This document shows, piece after piece, positions 47,490 through 57,689 of a stretch of 64,000 nt of DNA (position 1 is the first letter of the stretch; each line of letters begins with the position of its first letter). Source of the stretch: Lamellibrachia columna (taxonomy: Eukaryota; Annelida; Polychaeta; Sabellida; Siboglinidae); assembly GCA_963662155.1 (NCBI GenBank), contig OY759275.1:5378206-5442205 (forward strand), written 5' to 3'. A program made the translations under genes and the position numbers. A model generated the notes under the pieces. The model was given only the letters and a program-made list of their open reading frames with translations. It had not been told where the DNA came from and made no database searches.

Positions 47490-48285
47490 AATGACACAAG
47501 ACGCAGGAATGCGAACGCTAGTTACGTGCAATCGTTAGCAACGCTGTACGTGTGTCAACCTTTGTTAGATGATCTACGTCAAACGTCTACTCAACGTTTC
47601 GCGAAACCAGTTGTACATTGGCGTTGCACTACCTCATTTTGACTGGTTAGTGCAAGGAGTCATAAGCTCTTGTCGTTTTCCCGTGCAACGCCGGGTAAAT
47701 GGACTAGTCTGTACAATAAAGTAGTTTGTCTGTCCATCCGTTTCGTATCTCCGTCAGTTTCGCATGTATCATTGTATGGGGCTGACATTTTGAAAAAAAA
47801 AAAATTCTTTGCTGCTCGAAATACGTACACATCCTACTGGTTAATACCGCAATCCACTCTGATGCGCAGTCTATGCTGAACACGGTATCTGCCCTGTCTG
47901 TCCATACACCCGAGTGCCGTACCCAGAAGCCGCACCTGTATGTGTGCGTGGCCAACCGTGACCATACAGTAAACACGACATCAGCTGGTGTCTGTTGATC
48001 AACACATCCGACCAGTCAGCAGCCTTGACCTTGTTGATGAACCCAACCGCAAAGCAGTAGCGCGACATCACATCACGAGAAATCCACACGGGGAAGGAGA
48101 GCTACTAACATACATGTTAAGATCAGATACCTACAATTACGTGTATCTACAAACTTATAGAGCGAGGCTTGACTGCAGCATATAAATCAAACGTGAGCGC
48201 CCACGAAACAAAATACCCCATAACTCTGATGAGTTTGGAAGCTAATGCTGTATAATTATTACAAGAGTGACAGGGCTATATTGTG
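47490..48285. other. Non-coding spacer
   Basis: No domain or repeat match. Mixed composition, short frames only. Confidence 0.4.
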
Positions 48286-48288
48286 CCA

Positions 48289-48815
48289 GATGACGCCGTA
48301 TCACCGCCATATCACTTCTCCGGAAGGATGACCTTCTGGAGTATAGGAGCGGGGAATTATGGCGGAGTAGGGGTAACACGGACGGGCAGATTCAGGAGTT
48401 TGTCATCCAAGATGGGTTTGCATAAAATCTATGTTGCTGGAGTAGGACATCATATTTGTTCTAATTTTTTTTATATTTAAACCCACATTCGCTGTGTTAC
48501 TGTTGCAAAGTTCATATTCAGCATTTAAGCTTCACTGGGGGATAGATGATATGCATGATATTTTACAGGGTGGTCCAAGACAAAGGGCCCCTTGTACCTT
48601 GCGACGATAATCATGTTTGTTTTGTGCAACACTGAACCTGCCTCTCTAAACGTTCATACTCATTTCTGAATAACGCCGTATCATCGCCATTACCATTTCT
48701 CCGGCAGGATGACCTGCTCGAGTATGTGAGCGGGGAGTATGACGGAGGAAAGCCAGAGGTAACACACAGGGACATATTCAGGAGTTAGACATCAAGGACG
48801 GGTTTGCTAAATAAA
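48289..48815. repeat. Two direct copies of a 145-bp unit
   Basis: The segment ACGCCGTATCACCGCCAT...ATGGGTTTGCATAAA at 48289-48432 recurs at 48663-48815 (ACGCCGTATCATCGCCAT...ACGGGTTTGCTAAATAAA) with about 15-20% differences, 375 bp apart. No coding meaning seen. Confidence 0.7.
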
Positions 48816-49089
48816 TGATCCTACACTTACATCAGGACGTACACGACCCAACTGAACACTAGACACAATGAACAAACCTTCTAGACTTTCAAATTAGTTT
48901 ACACCGGCTTAAACTTGTGCTCACGGGTAGTCATGCTCACTGCGTTAGGGGCCGTTCACAATTGTCGATATTTACCTATTCTTACAAAGAGTACTAAAGG
49001 GGGCGGGGGGGCAAGTCATCCTATCGAATCAATCGTCTAAACGCTTCAATTTGATGTGATACAATTATACAGGCATCCTGACGAATGAT

Positions 49090-49280
49090 CTAAGAGAAAC
49101 TAGGATGTATCAAACAGATGACATCCTGACGATTGATCTGAGAGAAGCTGAGAGATCTGAAAGACACAGGCAAAGTGGGGTGAACGAATTGCCCGAGCTT
49201 CGAAACGGCGGACGTGGAATCGAACCACCGTCCTCTCGATCGACAGGCGGGTGCTCTAACCATTAGATAACCGCTCCCGC
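49090..49280 (-). mobile_element. tRNA-derived SINE
   Basis: The - strand begins GCGGGAGCGGTTATCTAATG at 49280, with an A-box-like ATGGTTAGAGCACC and a perfect B box GGTTCGATTCC, in tRNA-like spacing (about 76 nt). The anticodon stem is broken, so it is not a working tRNA. The body that follows (CAATTCGTTCACCCCACTTTG...CTGTGTCTTTCAG) is shared with 50082-50115 on the + strand, which identifies a SINE family. Confidence 0.65.
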
Positions 49281-49810
49281 ACAACAATTCCTGGCTGTTC
49301 TGTCATACGTTTAGCACAATTACAGAGCCAGTCAAATCACTGTGACTCTAAATGTATTAGCAGTTTGACAATTCTACCGTACATGAGGCTTGTAAGAGTA
49401 TGTGTTGTTGATCAGTAACCACTGTGGTTTTTGTTGGAATGCTAATGAAAGCTCTCTGACATAGAAATGTGTATGAAAACAGCAGCGTTTGCTTAAAATT
49501 CAACCGTACATTTCCTAGATTCTGTACATCCGTACTTCGAATTCATCAACATATTTCCTCACATAAATTCTTTATATTTTCTTTTACTCCGGTGATACTA
49601 TTTTGCAACCTTTCCCGTGAAATCACCCACAAAAAGGTGTACGAGGGAATGACGTGTACAGCGCGTTGATCAGGACCGAATGCACAACTAAGCTTATATA
49701 TAACAACTTACCCATAACTATTCGAGTCATACAATTGTCGTTGTCATTATGTCAGTACCAGAATACGACAACCAAATAGCTATTTAGGTGACGCCATGAC
49801 ATTGACAATA

Positions 49811-50190
49811 GTTGAGTCATTCTAGTGAGGCGCGGTGGCTGTGTTGTAGGGCGTCGAACTATCGGTCGAAGGAAGCGGGGTGAGAAACCACCTGGTTGAG
49901 TCAGTCTAGTGCGGCGCGGCGGCTGTGTGGTAGGGCGTCGAACTATCAGTCGAAGGAAGCGGGGTGAGAAACCACCTGGTTGAGTCAGTCTAGTGCGGCG
50001 CTGTGGCTGTGTGGTAGGGCGTCGAACTATCGGTCGAAGGAAGCGGGGTGAGAAACCACCTGCTGCCGTTTAAAAATTTAGGCAATTTCTTTCACCCCAC
50101 TTTGCCTGCGTCTCAAGGAAGATACGCCAAAAGCCGTTGGTCCCTTCTACCTGATGCCTTTTCCGTGGGAAGTAAAATATCCCACGCAGG
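49811..50190 (+). mobile_element. SINE with tRNA-like head triplicated in tandem (84-bp period)
   Basis: GTTGAGTCA...GGCGCGGTGGCTGTGT(G)GTAGGGCGTCGAACTATC...GGTGAGAAACCACCTG starts at 49811, 49895 and 49979. The GGCTGTGTGGTAGGGCGTCG part resembles a degenerate tRNA A-box region. After the third unit comes the body CTTTCACCCCACTTTGCCTG also present in the SINE at 49090. The spacing and body sharing suggest a SINE whose head was tandemly amplified. Confidence 0.6.
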
Positions 50191-50370
50191 GAAATGTGAC
50201 AAACATTTGTCGTTGACTCACTAACGCTACAGAAGGAAACTCTGAAATAAACCATTAGTCCTGTTAATGGATTATCGGACCTGTTGGGAATTAAATAAAT
50301 AAATACAAAACAAATAACGTTAATAACCTACGCGTCGGTATAACTCGACGTTCCTGCTGATCCCTCCTCA

Positions 50371-50670
50371 CACAACGAGAAACAAACTAATGCAATGTCA
50401 TCGTACTGACAACTGGTATAAGTTCATTTGGAACCAGTTAATCTACTGACCCTGACACAACGAGAAACAAACTAATGCAATGTCATCGTACTGACAACTG
50501 GTATAAGTTCATTTGGAACCAGTTAATCTACTGACCCTGACACAACGAGAAACAAACTAATGCAATGACATCGTGCTGACAACTGGTATAAGTTCATTTG
50601 GAACCAGTTAAACTACTGACCCTGACACAACGAGAAACAAACTAATGCAATGTTATATCACTGACAATAG
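50371..50670. repeat. 85-bp tandem repeat, 3.5 copies
   Basis: CACAACGAGAAACAAACTAA starts at 50371, 50456, 50541 and 50626. The first three units are nearly identical; the last breaks off after TGCAATGTTAT. Confidence 0.95.
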
Positions 50671-51550
50671 CTGGACACCAAGTTATACTGAAGTTGTCTG
50701 TGCGCAACCTGGGCGTATTGTCCGATAGCGGACTAACGATGTTTGTCTTCGTTGAGATTAGTAATATGAAAATTACATTTCAAATTTGCAGTTCTTTTTG
50801 TAAAATCATGGGACGGAGAAGGGTTCGTTCGCATTCGTCCACCACCGCTGGGCCTGTTCCCTTATAGCACTGTGCACGCGACGACTTTCCTTTAATGGTG
50901 TTCAGTCATGCGAATCCGCTATGTCAAAGTTGACGGGATAAATATATGCAGCAGCAATCACCCCAATTGGGTGAGGAAGATACATCTACAAATTACATGT
51001 ATTTACTGGTAAATAACCGTTAACACTGCCTTATAGTTAGCTTAGTTAAAGTTGATGGAATACATTTGACGACTGCTACGAAGTTTTAGTACTGTGTTAC
51101 GTAAGACCAGTGGTTATGTAAAATATTTAGCTTTCTCAAGCTGTCATAACAGACAAGCCGTCATTAAAGTACCGGTCACGCTTGACGTGCTTCGTTACGT
51201 AGTCTATGTCACTTGATTAGGGTGGCCAAATATATAACCGCTACCTGTATAATACATAACAGCTACCTGTACAATTCGTACATAAAGATTTAGTCACCAT
51301 ATATAATTATATTTCCTCCTCTACATTTTCACCCTAAGTCAATAACAGTAATACTAAGTACATTTAAAAAGTGTCCTAAATAGTTATGAAGACCGCCTAA
51401 AAGATAATGTTGTCTCATAATGAAGATAATGTTGTCTCATGACGGTGGAGATCAGAAGGTGTCGTACATGTCCCGGTTGGTGATGTGATTGCGCCATGAC
51501 ACACTGAGGATTATACTGCGCAGTAATATCATATATATAAAATAATAATC
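50670..51550. other. Non-coding spacer
   Basis: No gene, RNA or repeat recognised except a doubled GATAATGTTGTCTCAT (about 51402 and 51424). Confidence 0.4.
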
Positions 51551-51554
51551 TTCG

Positions 51555-52182
51555 TCATCATCATCATCATCATTATCACTAATTCCGCTTAATTGTCTTC
51601 TTCTTCTTCCTCCTCATCACCATAGCCATTTATCACCCTCGTCATCAGCTTCGTTATCACCAGTATCATGATCATCATAATCATTATCATCATCATCATC
51701 GCCAAAATAATAATCATCATTGTCACAAAGATGACCCCTTAATTGTCATCAACATCATAATAATTTATCACCCTCACCATCAACTTCTTCATCATCATCA
51801 TTAACATCGTCATCTTAATTTTTTTTACATTACCCGTCGATTATTACATTACCGGTCGATTATTACATTACGGGTCGATTAATATATTACCGGTCGATTA
51901 TTACATTACCGGTCAAATTATTACATTACTGATCGATAATTATACTACCAATCGATTATTACATTACCGTTCGATTTATTACATTACATTAGTGGTTGTA
52001 ACAAACGTGAGAGATAATTTGAAGGTGTCATTGGCAGTTGGTGAGTAAAACTACTTTGTTAGTATCGACGAGCATCAGTAATAGAAAACGTGGGGAGGAA
52101 ATGTATGACTTCACTTCACCTGATCTCTTCATCGGAACGGTTTTTTTTGCGCCATTTCTACAATTCTACGTCAACTTGATAT
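51555..52182 (+). repeat. Duplicate of 46396-47020 (element end plus leader-exon piece)
   Basis: Almost identical to 46396-47020, including the CAT-rich run, the TTACATTACCGGTCGATTA units, the GTGGTTGTAACA end (52003) and the leader-exon remainder with GTGAGTAAAACTAC. Identity ends at 47020/52182; the LINE tail follows only in the first copy. Low divergence implies a recent copying event. Confidence 0.85.
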
Positions 52183-52496
52183 GTTTTCTAATATGCGTCG
52201 CAGGGTCGGTCAGTATTTCACACACCCACACAACATCGGGGGAGAAAAGTTTTTCTCCGCCACATGGACATTCAAAGTGAACTTTCTAGCCGCGTTGCTA
52301 ATGCAGCAGGGTCGGTGACACACCCATCGAAGGAGAATACATTTACTCTCGGCGACAACGACATTTAAAGCGAATTTCCTAGACGCGTGTCTAATGCAGC
52401 ATGGACTGCATAGTTTGTCTGACGAGTACAACTCGTGATCCATCAAGGCGTGTTACTATTGCATACTGCAGTGCAGCAGGGGTTACACATACACAT

Positions 52497-52630
<134 letters not shown>

Positions 52631-52950
52631 TTATGCAATAACCAACACAAGTCCGATGTAGTAGAGATTGAAAAGGGCCAAATAAATGACGTTTTATTGC
52701 AAAGTGGACTGCTTATCACGCAGCCACTTTGGGAAGCACATTAACAGGAATGTGAGCTCCTCAAAGCAAACCAGACAGGAACTGAACACATGTACAGCCC
52801 CGTCCGGCAAGTTTCTCAGAGCCCACATTCCTACAGGCATGACGATAACATATATACATCAAGAAGTCGTCATGAACATGTAATGCAAAGAATACAGACA
52901 TTCCACCACCAATACACAAATTTAATTACAAACAGGTGGGGCCATTTCGC
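52631..52950 (-). repeat. Split direct repeat B2 of the Ngaro-like element
   Basis: 320 bp from TTATGCAATAACCAACAC to GGGGCCATTTCGC, essentially identical to B1 (53426-53745). Its outer edge meets the TA tract and marks the 3' end of the element. Confidence 0.9.
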
Positions 52951-53183
52951 TAACCTATATAAACATAAGCCAAGAATACCGATGAAGAAACAGGAAGCCT
53001 GTCTGCGCAGAAAACCCCATGAACACCAACTACTAGGGGATAAACCCCTGTGTTCATCTAGTATAAAGCGAAAAGTGGGGAAAGCGGTTTCGACATCTTC
53101 CAACTTCCTATTTCATCAACGATGTACAATCGCATTTTACACTAAGTGTTGAAAATAAGGAAGGAAGGTGGGGAGGAGGGCGG

Positions 53184-53425
53184 ATTTCGAGAGACAAATT
53201 TTCTAGACACAACTTCGCGATGCAGAGACTGGAACAGGAGTGAAAGATTCCAGCTGCTGGCTCTGGTTTGAACTGGTTTCCGTTAAGCCGTGATTGGCTG
53301 AATATCGTGGAGTAATACAAATTATTTGGCCAAATAGTTCCGGTGTAGTCTCGGACACCCAGGGCAAGACTTGCCTTGGTTATCTCATAAAATCTGTTAT
53401 GCAGCTGTAAGTTGCATAAATCCAT
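53184..53425 (-). repeat. Split direct repeat A2 of the Ngaro-like element
   Basis: 242 bp from ATTTCGAGAGACAAATTT to GCATAAATCCAT, matching A1 (59948-60189) with about one difference noted (GAAAGATT against GAAATATT). It abuts B1 directly; this CCAT|TTATG junction is the expected circle joint. Confidence 0.9.
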
Positions 53426-53745
53426 TTATGCAATAACCAACACAAGTCCGATGTAGTAGAGATTGAAAAGGGCCAAATAAATGACGTTTTATTGCAAAGT
53501 GGACTGCTTATCACGCAGCCACTTTGGGAAGCACATTAACAGGAATGTGAGCTCCTCAAAGCAAACCAGACAGGAACTGAACACATGTACAGCCCCGTCC
53601 GGCAAGTTTCTCAGAGCCCACATTCCTACAGGCATGACGATAACATATATACATCAAGAAGTCGTCATGAACATGTAATGCAAAGAATACAGACATTCCA
53701 CCACCAATACACAAATTTAATTACAAACAGGTGGGGCCATTTCGC
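53426..53745 (-). repeat. Split direct repeat B1 of the Ngaro-like element
   Basis: 320 bp copy of B2. Its inner end lies about 50 bp downstream of the recombinase stop codon. Confidence 0.9.
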
Positions 53746-53793
53746 CACAAGGTCACCCACAAACATGTGACCACCCCACCGCGACCTAACCTT

Positions 53794-54744
53794 TTAAGCA
53801 ATTCTGATATACTTCCTAAAAGCATCTGAGCTCCACCTGCCTGCTGCCCTGATTTGTGCATCTGACTCCCCCCGCAAGGCCGCTGCGGTAGCTGCACCGA
53901 TGCGAAAACTGTGACCCTTAAATGAACTAGACTTGTATCCGCAAAAACTGAGGAGCCGTTTCAGAGACACATCGAATTCACCCCGGAGCATAGGTGAGCC
54001 ATCCGGGTAACCAAAAAGGATACCTTGCACTGGGCCTCTGGCCTGAATAAACTCCCTCAAGAAAGCTGCCGGGTGGATGAGTGACCCTTCTAGGCATTCC
54101 CCTCTCACCTGCAGAGATTGCGGACCGTGGCGAGCACTGTGCTTAAAACGGCGGAAAGATACATTTATAAGGTCACCGGTCAACGTGACATCTCCCACAT
54201 GGAGACAGCCCTGCGTCATGTTCCTCGACCTGGGCACCATTTCTCCGACTCGCAAGTAGGCCCTGAAGGCAATGACCATCATGGCTCGGAGCATAGTGCA
54301 CGTATACGTTGATGCGAAAACAGTGGGGAGAGCCTGCACCAGGCAAGAAAGGATGGGTAGTGTGACAGGCAGGCGGACATCAGGAACAGATCCAAGATTC
54401 CGAGCGCCAGCCAGCAGCTTGACTACGATGAAGTTGCTAGTTGGATCTGGTAGGCCATTAATCTTGTGAAAATAGGCTAGTGCTGACACATTGGAAACAA
54501 TCGTGGCAGGGGCAGCACCACTGGCATGCAGGTGTGCCACGAAGAGGAGGATCATTGCCACCGGTATTGGCAAAGAGGGATACATACCAAGCGACTGAAA
54601 GAAAGTTACTAACTTACCCCACGCCCGCTGATAGTGGGCTCTCGTAGATGGCGCCAGTGAAGCCTCTAGCAACCGACTCAGAGATTCCCCAAGCCCGCTG
54701 GGGAGATACTGTAGGGAATTTCCCGCGGGCTGGCTTCTGCCCAT
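53794..54744 (-). CDS. Tyrosine recombinase of the Ngaro-like element
   Basis: 316 residues, a usual size for YR-retrotransposon recombinases. The N-terminal core-binding part includes SLAPSTRAHYQRAWGKLVTF (about 29-48). The catalytic part shows Arg165 in LRVGEM, His278-x-x-Arg281 in GHSFRIGA, Trp304 in AAGRWSSDAF and the nucleophile Tyr312 in RKYIRIA. These are the conserved R, H-x-x-R, H/W and Y residues of the family. The enzyme would recombine a circular cDNA into the genome. Its start overlaps the RT frame by 67 nt in another frame, so translation needs reinitiation, frameshifting or a separate mRNA. Intact, in contrast to the relic at 15.2-16.0 kb. Confidence 0.9.
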   Translation of the reverse strand: MGRSQPAGNSLQYLPSGLGESLSRLLEASLAPSTRAHYQRAWGKLVTFFQSLGMYPSLPIPVAMILLFVAHLHASGAAPATIVSNVSALAYFHKINGLPDPTSNFIVVKLLAGARNLGSVPDVRLPVTLPILSCLVQALPTVFASTYTCTMLRAMMVIAFRAYLRVGEMVPRSRNMTQGCLHVGDVTLTGDLINVSFRRFKHSARHGPQSLQVRGECLEGSLIHPAAFLREFIQARGPVQGILFGYPDGSPMLRGEFDVSLKRLLSFCGYKSSSFKGHSFRIGAATAAALRGESDAQIRAAGRWSSDAFRKYIRIA

Positions 54745-56408
54745 GGTGCCAGAGCTCGGAATTCCCGTACCTGTGAACGTGATAGTTTGTCAGCTAAAGT
54801 GTTGATCCTACCTGGAATATGGCGGGCAGTGAAATTGATGTGGAAACGCAAGTACGCTAAAACCAGTGGACGGATTAAGGCCATGATGTGGGGCTCGCGT
54901 GACGTTTGCTTGCTAATAATTGGCACAAGAGCCTCATTGTCTGTGTAGAAACACACACTTCTGTTTGCCCATCTACCGCCCCACACGATCACTGCTGCCA
55001 TTATAGGGTAAAGTTCTAGAACTGATATGTTGTATGAGCGCCATGATACTGGCCACTGCCCATAAAACCATGCGCCACCATACAGTGCCCCGAAACCTAT
55101 ACTTCCGGAGGCATCAGTGTACAGGTGCAAGTGGTCGCCCGTAAGGAAGTTGTCATCTAGGAAAAAGGACCGGCCATTAAATAGAAGCAAGAACTCCTGC
55201 CATACCTGTAGATCGAGTTTTGCCTGACGAATCAACCTGATGTGGTGATGGGGTTTCTGGACCCCTAATGTCATGTCTATGATTCTTCTCAGAAAAGCTC
55301 TACCTGGCACAATCACTGTGCAAGCAAAATTCAGGATGCCGATGAGTGACTGCAGAACTCTAAGTGTTACTTTCTGTTGTCTCTGAAAATCTTCTAGCAG
55401 TGCCTTAGCTTTCTCTAACTTATCCTCTGGCAGTCTAGCTTCCATAAGCACTGTATCTAAAGTAATGCCGAAAAAAGTGATGACACGGGTAGGAGCCACT
55501 GTCTTCCCAGGTGCTAAGGGAACCCCGAGTTCGAGGCAAAGATTAACAAAAGCTTGTAGATCTTGTCCGCATTTCGCCCGAGAATTGGCAATAAACAGAA
55601 AGTCATCGATAACATGGACGATCGCAGTCGCTCCCAGTTTGGACTTTGCGATCCACTCCAACGCAGTACTGAAAGACTCGAAGATCGCACAAGCGCTGGA
55701 AACTCCCATTGGAAGGACAGCATCCATGAAAAACTTACCCTTCCACTGGAAACCCAAAAGCGGTCGGTCCCTTGGTGAGACTGGAATAATTCTAAACGCT
55801 GATTCTATGTCCACTTTAGCCATAAAGACCTGACTACTGGGTAGCTGTTTGATGAGCCTAATAGCATCCTGTATAGTTGCGTATTGGACAGCGGAAATTT
55901 CCTTGGGAATGAAATCATTTACCGAGGAACCCTCTGGGTAGGATAAGTGATGTATCGTTCGGAATTCCCCAGGACTCTTTTTAGGGACTACCCCCAAAGG
56001 GGAAATCCTGAAGTTGTCACTAGGGGGTGGCGTATCAAACGGACCTAAAATTCTGCCTAGCGCTAGCTCCTTCGCTATCTTGTTGTCTACTACTGCAGGG
56101 AATTCGATGGCAGACTTCAAATTGGTGACCCTTTTAGCTTGTTGTGCTGGTAATCCAAAGCAGCCAATTCTGAACCCGTGCTGAAAGCCATTGAGAAGAT
56201 ACTCAACAATATTACGATTGTAGCCGACAAGAAAATATCTAAGTGCATCAGGGGAAACTGGGGTAGGCATACTATCTCCTGAAGACGGCTGGTCGCGAAC
56301 TGGCAGTCGACGATTGGGTTGCAGGGATGCCGGTGGCTGAACTCGGTCGAGCAGGATTGGGTTGGGTGCGTTGCCTATAGCATCGTGCCGCTGAGTGGGG
56401 GCCACCAC
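54678..56408 (-). CDS. Reverse transcriptase-RNase H of the Ngaro-like element
   Basis: 576 residues. RT: SPLGVVPKKSPGEFR (about 136-150), motif A FMAKVDIESAFRI with Asp200, motif B LPMGVSSACAIFESF (232-246), motif C HVIDDFLFI with Asp268-Asp269. Then FFGITLDT (312-319). RNase H: LYTDASGSIGFG (Asp432), ISVLELYPI (Glu465), CFYTDNEAL (Asp490) and HIPGRINTLADKLSR (Asp540), a complete acidic set. The ID-D motif C and the RT-RNase H order without integrase are typical of DIRS/Ngaro elements. The first Met used here overlaps Gag by 137 nt in a different frame, so it may be made as a frameshift product; the true N terminus is uncertain. Confidence 0.92.
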   Translation of the reverse strand: MVAPTQRHDAIGNAPNPILLDRVQPPASLQPNRRLPVRDQPSSGDSMPTPVSPDALRYFLVGYNRNIVEYLLNGFQHGFRIGCFGLPAQQAKRVTNLKSAIEFPAVVDNKIAKELALGRILGPFDTPPPSDNFRISPLGVVPKKSPGEFRTIHHLSYPEGSSVNDFIPKEISAVQYATIQDAIRLIKQLPSSQVFMAKVDIESAFRIIPVSPRDRPLLGFQWKGKFFMDAVLPMGVSSACAIFESFSTALEWIAKSKLGATAIVHVIDDFLFIANSRAKCGQDLQAFVNLCLELGVPLAPGKTVAPTRVITFFGITLDTVLMEARLPEDKLEKAKALLEDFQRQQKVTLRVLQSLIGILNFACTVIVPGRAFLRRIIDMTLGVQKPHHHIRLIRQAKLDLQVWQEFLLLFNGRSFFLDDNFLTGDHLHLYTDASGSIGFGALYGGAWFYGQWPVSWRSYNISVLELYPIMAAVIVWGGRWANRSVCFYTDNEALVPIISKQTSREPHIMALIRPLVLAYLRFHINFTARHIPGRINTLADKLSRSQVREFRALAPWAEASPREIPYSISPAGLGNL

Positions 56409-57657
56409 AGCGTCTACACTTGTGTGTGTAACGACAAGTGGCTGCGTTACAGACCTCCCCCCGATCGAATGCGAAGCAGGTTTTTGTGGATGGCCACTTA
56501 GCCTTACCCCAGCTGGCCTTACCCTTGCTACGAAAGGGAGTCACGCTGGGTGTGGCAGCTGGGCGACTCTCGGATGCATTCATCCATAGGTACCAGCAAA
56601 CCGATTCCCACCCCCAGTTGTTGGCCTGACGAAGTGACCGGAACGCCTCATCATACGACCGCCAGTCCGCACCTTTCTCGTATAGGGAACGAATTGTCTG
56701 GACGTACATGAGTAAATTATGTGATTCTGACAGATGCTGTGGCTGGAGAAGAAAAACAGACATGTAAATTTCGAAGCCCTGCAGCCATTGGTCAAATGAC
56801 ACAGTGCTGCTCTTTGCCCTAGGGGCGACACAAAACATGGGGGTCTCGTCGTCATTGCCTGGCCTAACGGACACAGAATAGTTCTGTGGTGAGGAGTCAT
56901 GCAACAATGAGGAAATACTAACATACTCCCCGGACCAAATTTGGGCTTTGAGTTTGTCAGACACGCGGGAATGACGGGATAGGGCCGAAGTAGCGAACGA
57001 TGCTACTAGATCCTGGGATGCCCTGGGGAGGGCGTGTACTTCCTGACCTGTATGAATACCTGAAGATATGGCCTCTGGCCACGGGGCCGACGGTGGTCTT
57101 GGAACGGGGCTTGGTGGAGCACCAGTTGCAGATGATGTCACCCGACCTGACGTATGGCCGCCCTGCGGCCATAGACAAGGGTTAGCCAAGGGCGGGGCGA
57201 TGGGCTCCCCCCCGGTAGGCGCCGCCACTGCTGCAGGGGCCTCTATTGGAAGCGGCGCAGGTAGGGCGTTGGCCGCAGGCAATTGCTGCAGGCCACGCAC
57301 CATCGCGTGGACCTCCTGCAACATCTTGTCAGAGGCGTCAAGACGGCGCTCCATAATCGACAAGCGCTCCTCCGTCGTAGCTTTCCGACCCGCTGCTGCG
57401 CCCGCCACCAGACGAACGACATGTCGTAGGGCCGGTTCGTCGTCAAGGTGCTGCACGACGTGGCACTCTGGTGGGGGCGGGCACATCGCTGATCGTGCAA
57501 CGGCAGCGCGGCTTGCCGCCGCCCGCGATCTTGTTGCCACCGGGCTGTGGCGCAGAGGTCGTCCACGACGCACGTTCTTATCTGGAGCCATCCTGCAACA
57601 TATTGTGGAAGGGCCAATACTGAGTGAACAGCTAAACTCTTGGAAACTGTGTGCCAA
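56272..57657 (-). CDS. Gag-like protein of the Ngaro-like element
   Basis: 461 residues from the first Met; an internal Met at 57591 (MAPDKNVRRGRPLRHS, strongly basic) is an equally good start. The middle holds LKAQIWSGEYVSISSLL and FDQWLQGFEIYMSVFL, segments also recognisable in the Gag relic at 17.8 kb. Near the C terminus lies a CCCH-like cluster (C-X8-C-X4-C-X3-H) followed at once by C-X2-C-X3-H-X4-C, a knuckle-like nucleic-acid-binding module; no enzymatic motif is seen. It overlaps the RT frame. Expected role: RNA packaging (inference from position and zinc motifs). Confidence 0.8.
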   Translation of the reverse strand: MAHSFQEFSCSLSIGPSTICCRMAPDKNVRRGRPLRHSPVATRSRAAASRAAVARSAMCPPPPECHVVQHLDDEPALRHVVRLVAGAAAGRKATTEERLSIMERRLDASDKMLQEVHAMVRGLQQLPAANALPAPLPIEAPAAVAAPTGGEPIAPPLANPCLWPQGGHTSGRVTSSATGAPPSPVPRPPSAPWPEAISSGIHTGQEVHALPRASQDLVASFATSALSRHSRVSDKLKAQIWSGEYVSISSLLHDSSPQNYSVSVRPGNDDETPMFCVAPRAKSSTVSFDQWLQGFEIYMSVFLLQPQHLSESHNLLMYVQTIRSLYEKGADWRSYDEAFRSLRQANNWGWESVCWYLWMNASESRPAATPSVTPFRSKGKASWGKAKWPSTKTCFAFDRGEVCNAATCRYTHKCRRCGGPHSAARCYRQRTQPNPARPSSATGIPATQSSTASSRPAVFRR

Positions 57658-57689
57658 TAGTGTGCCAACACAACTTTATAAACACAGTA

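Noticed and set aside
49205..49280. A working tRNA gene on the - strand
   Set aside because: The B box is good, but the anticodon stem does not pair and the 3' side continues into a body shared with a second SINE copy, so a tRNA-derived SINE is the better reading.
54077..54469. Small + strand frames opposite the recombinase gene
   Set aside because: Antisense shadows; they lack motifs and the - strand frame has a full catalytic set.
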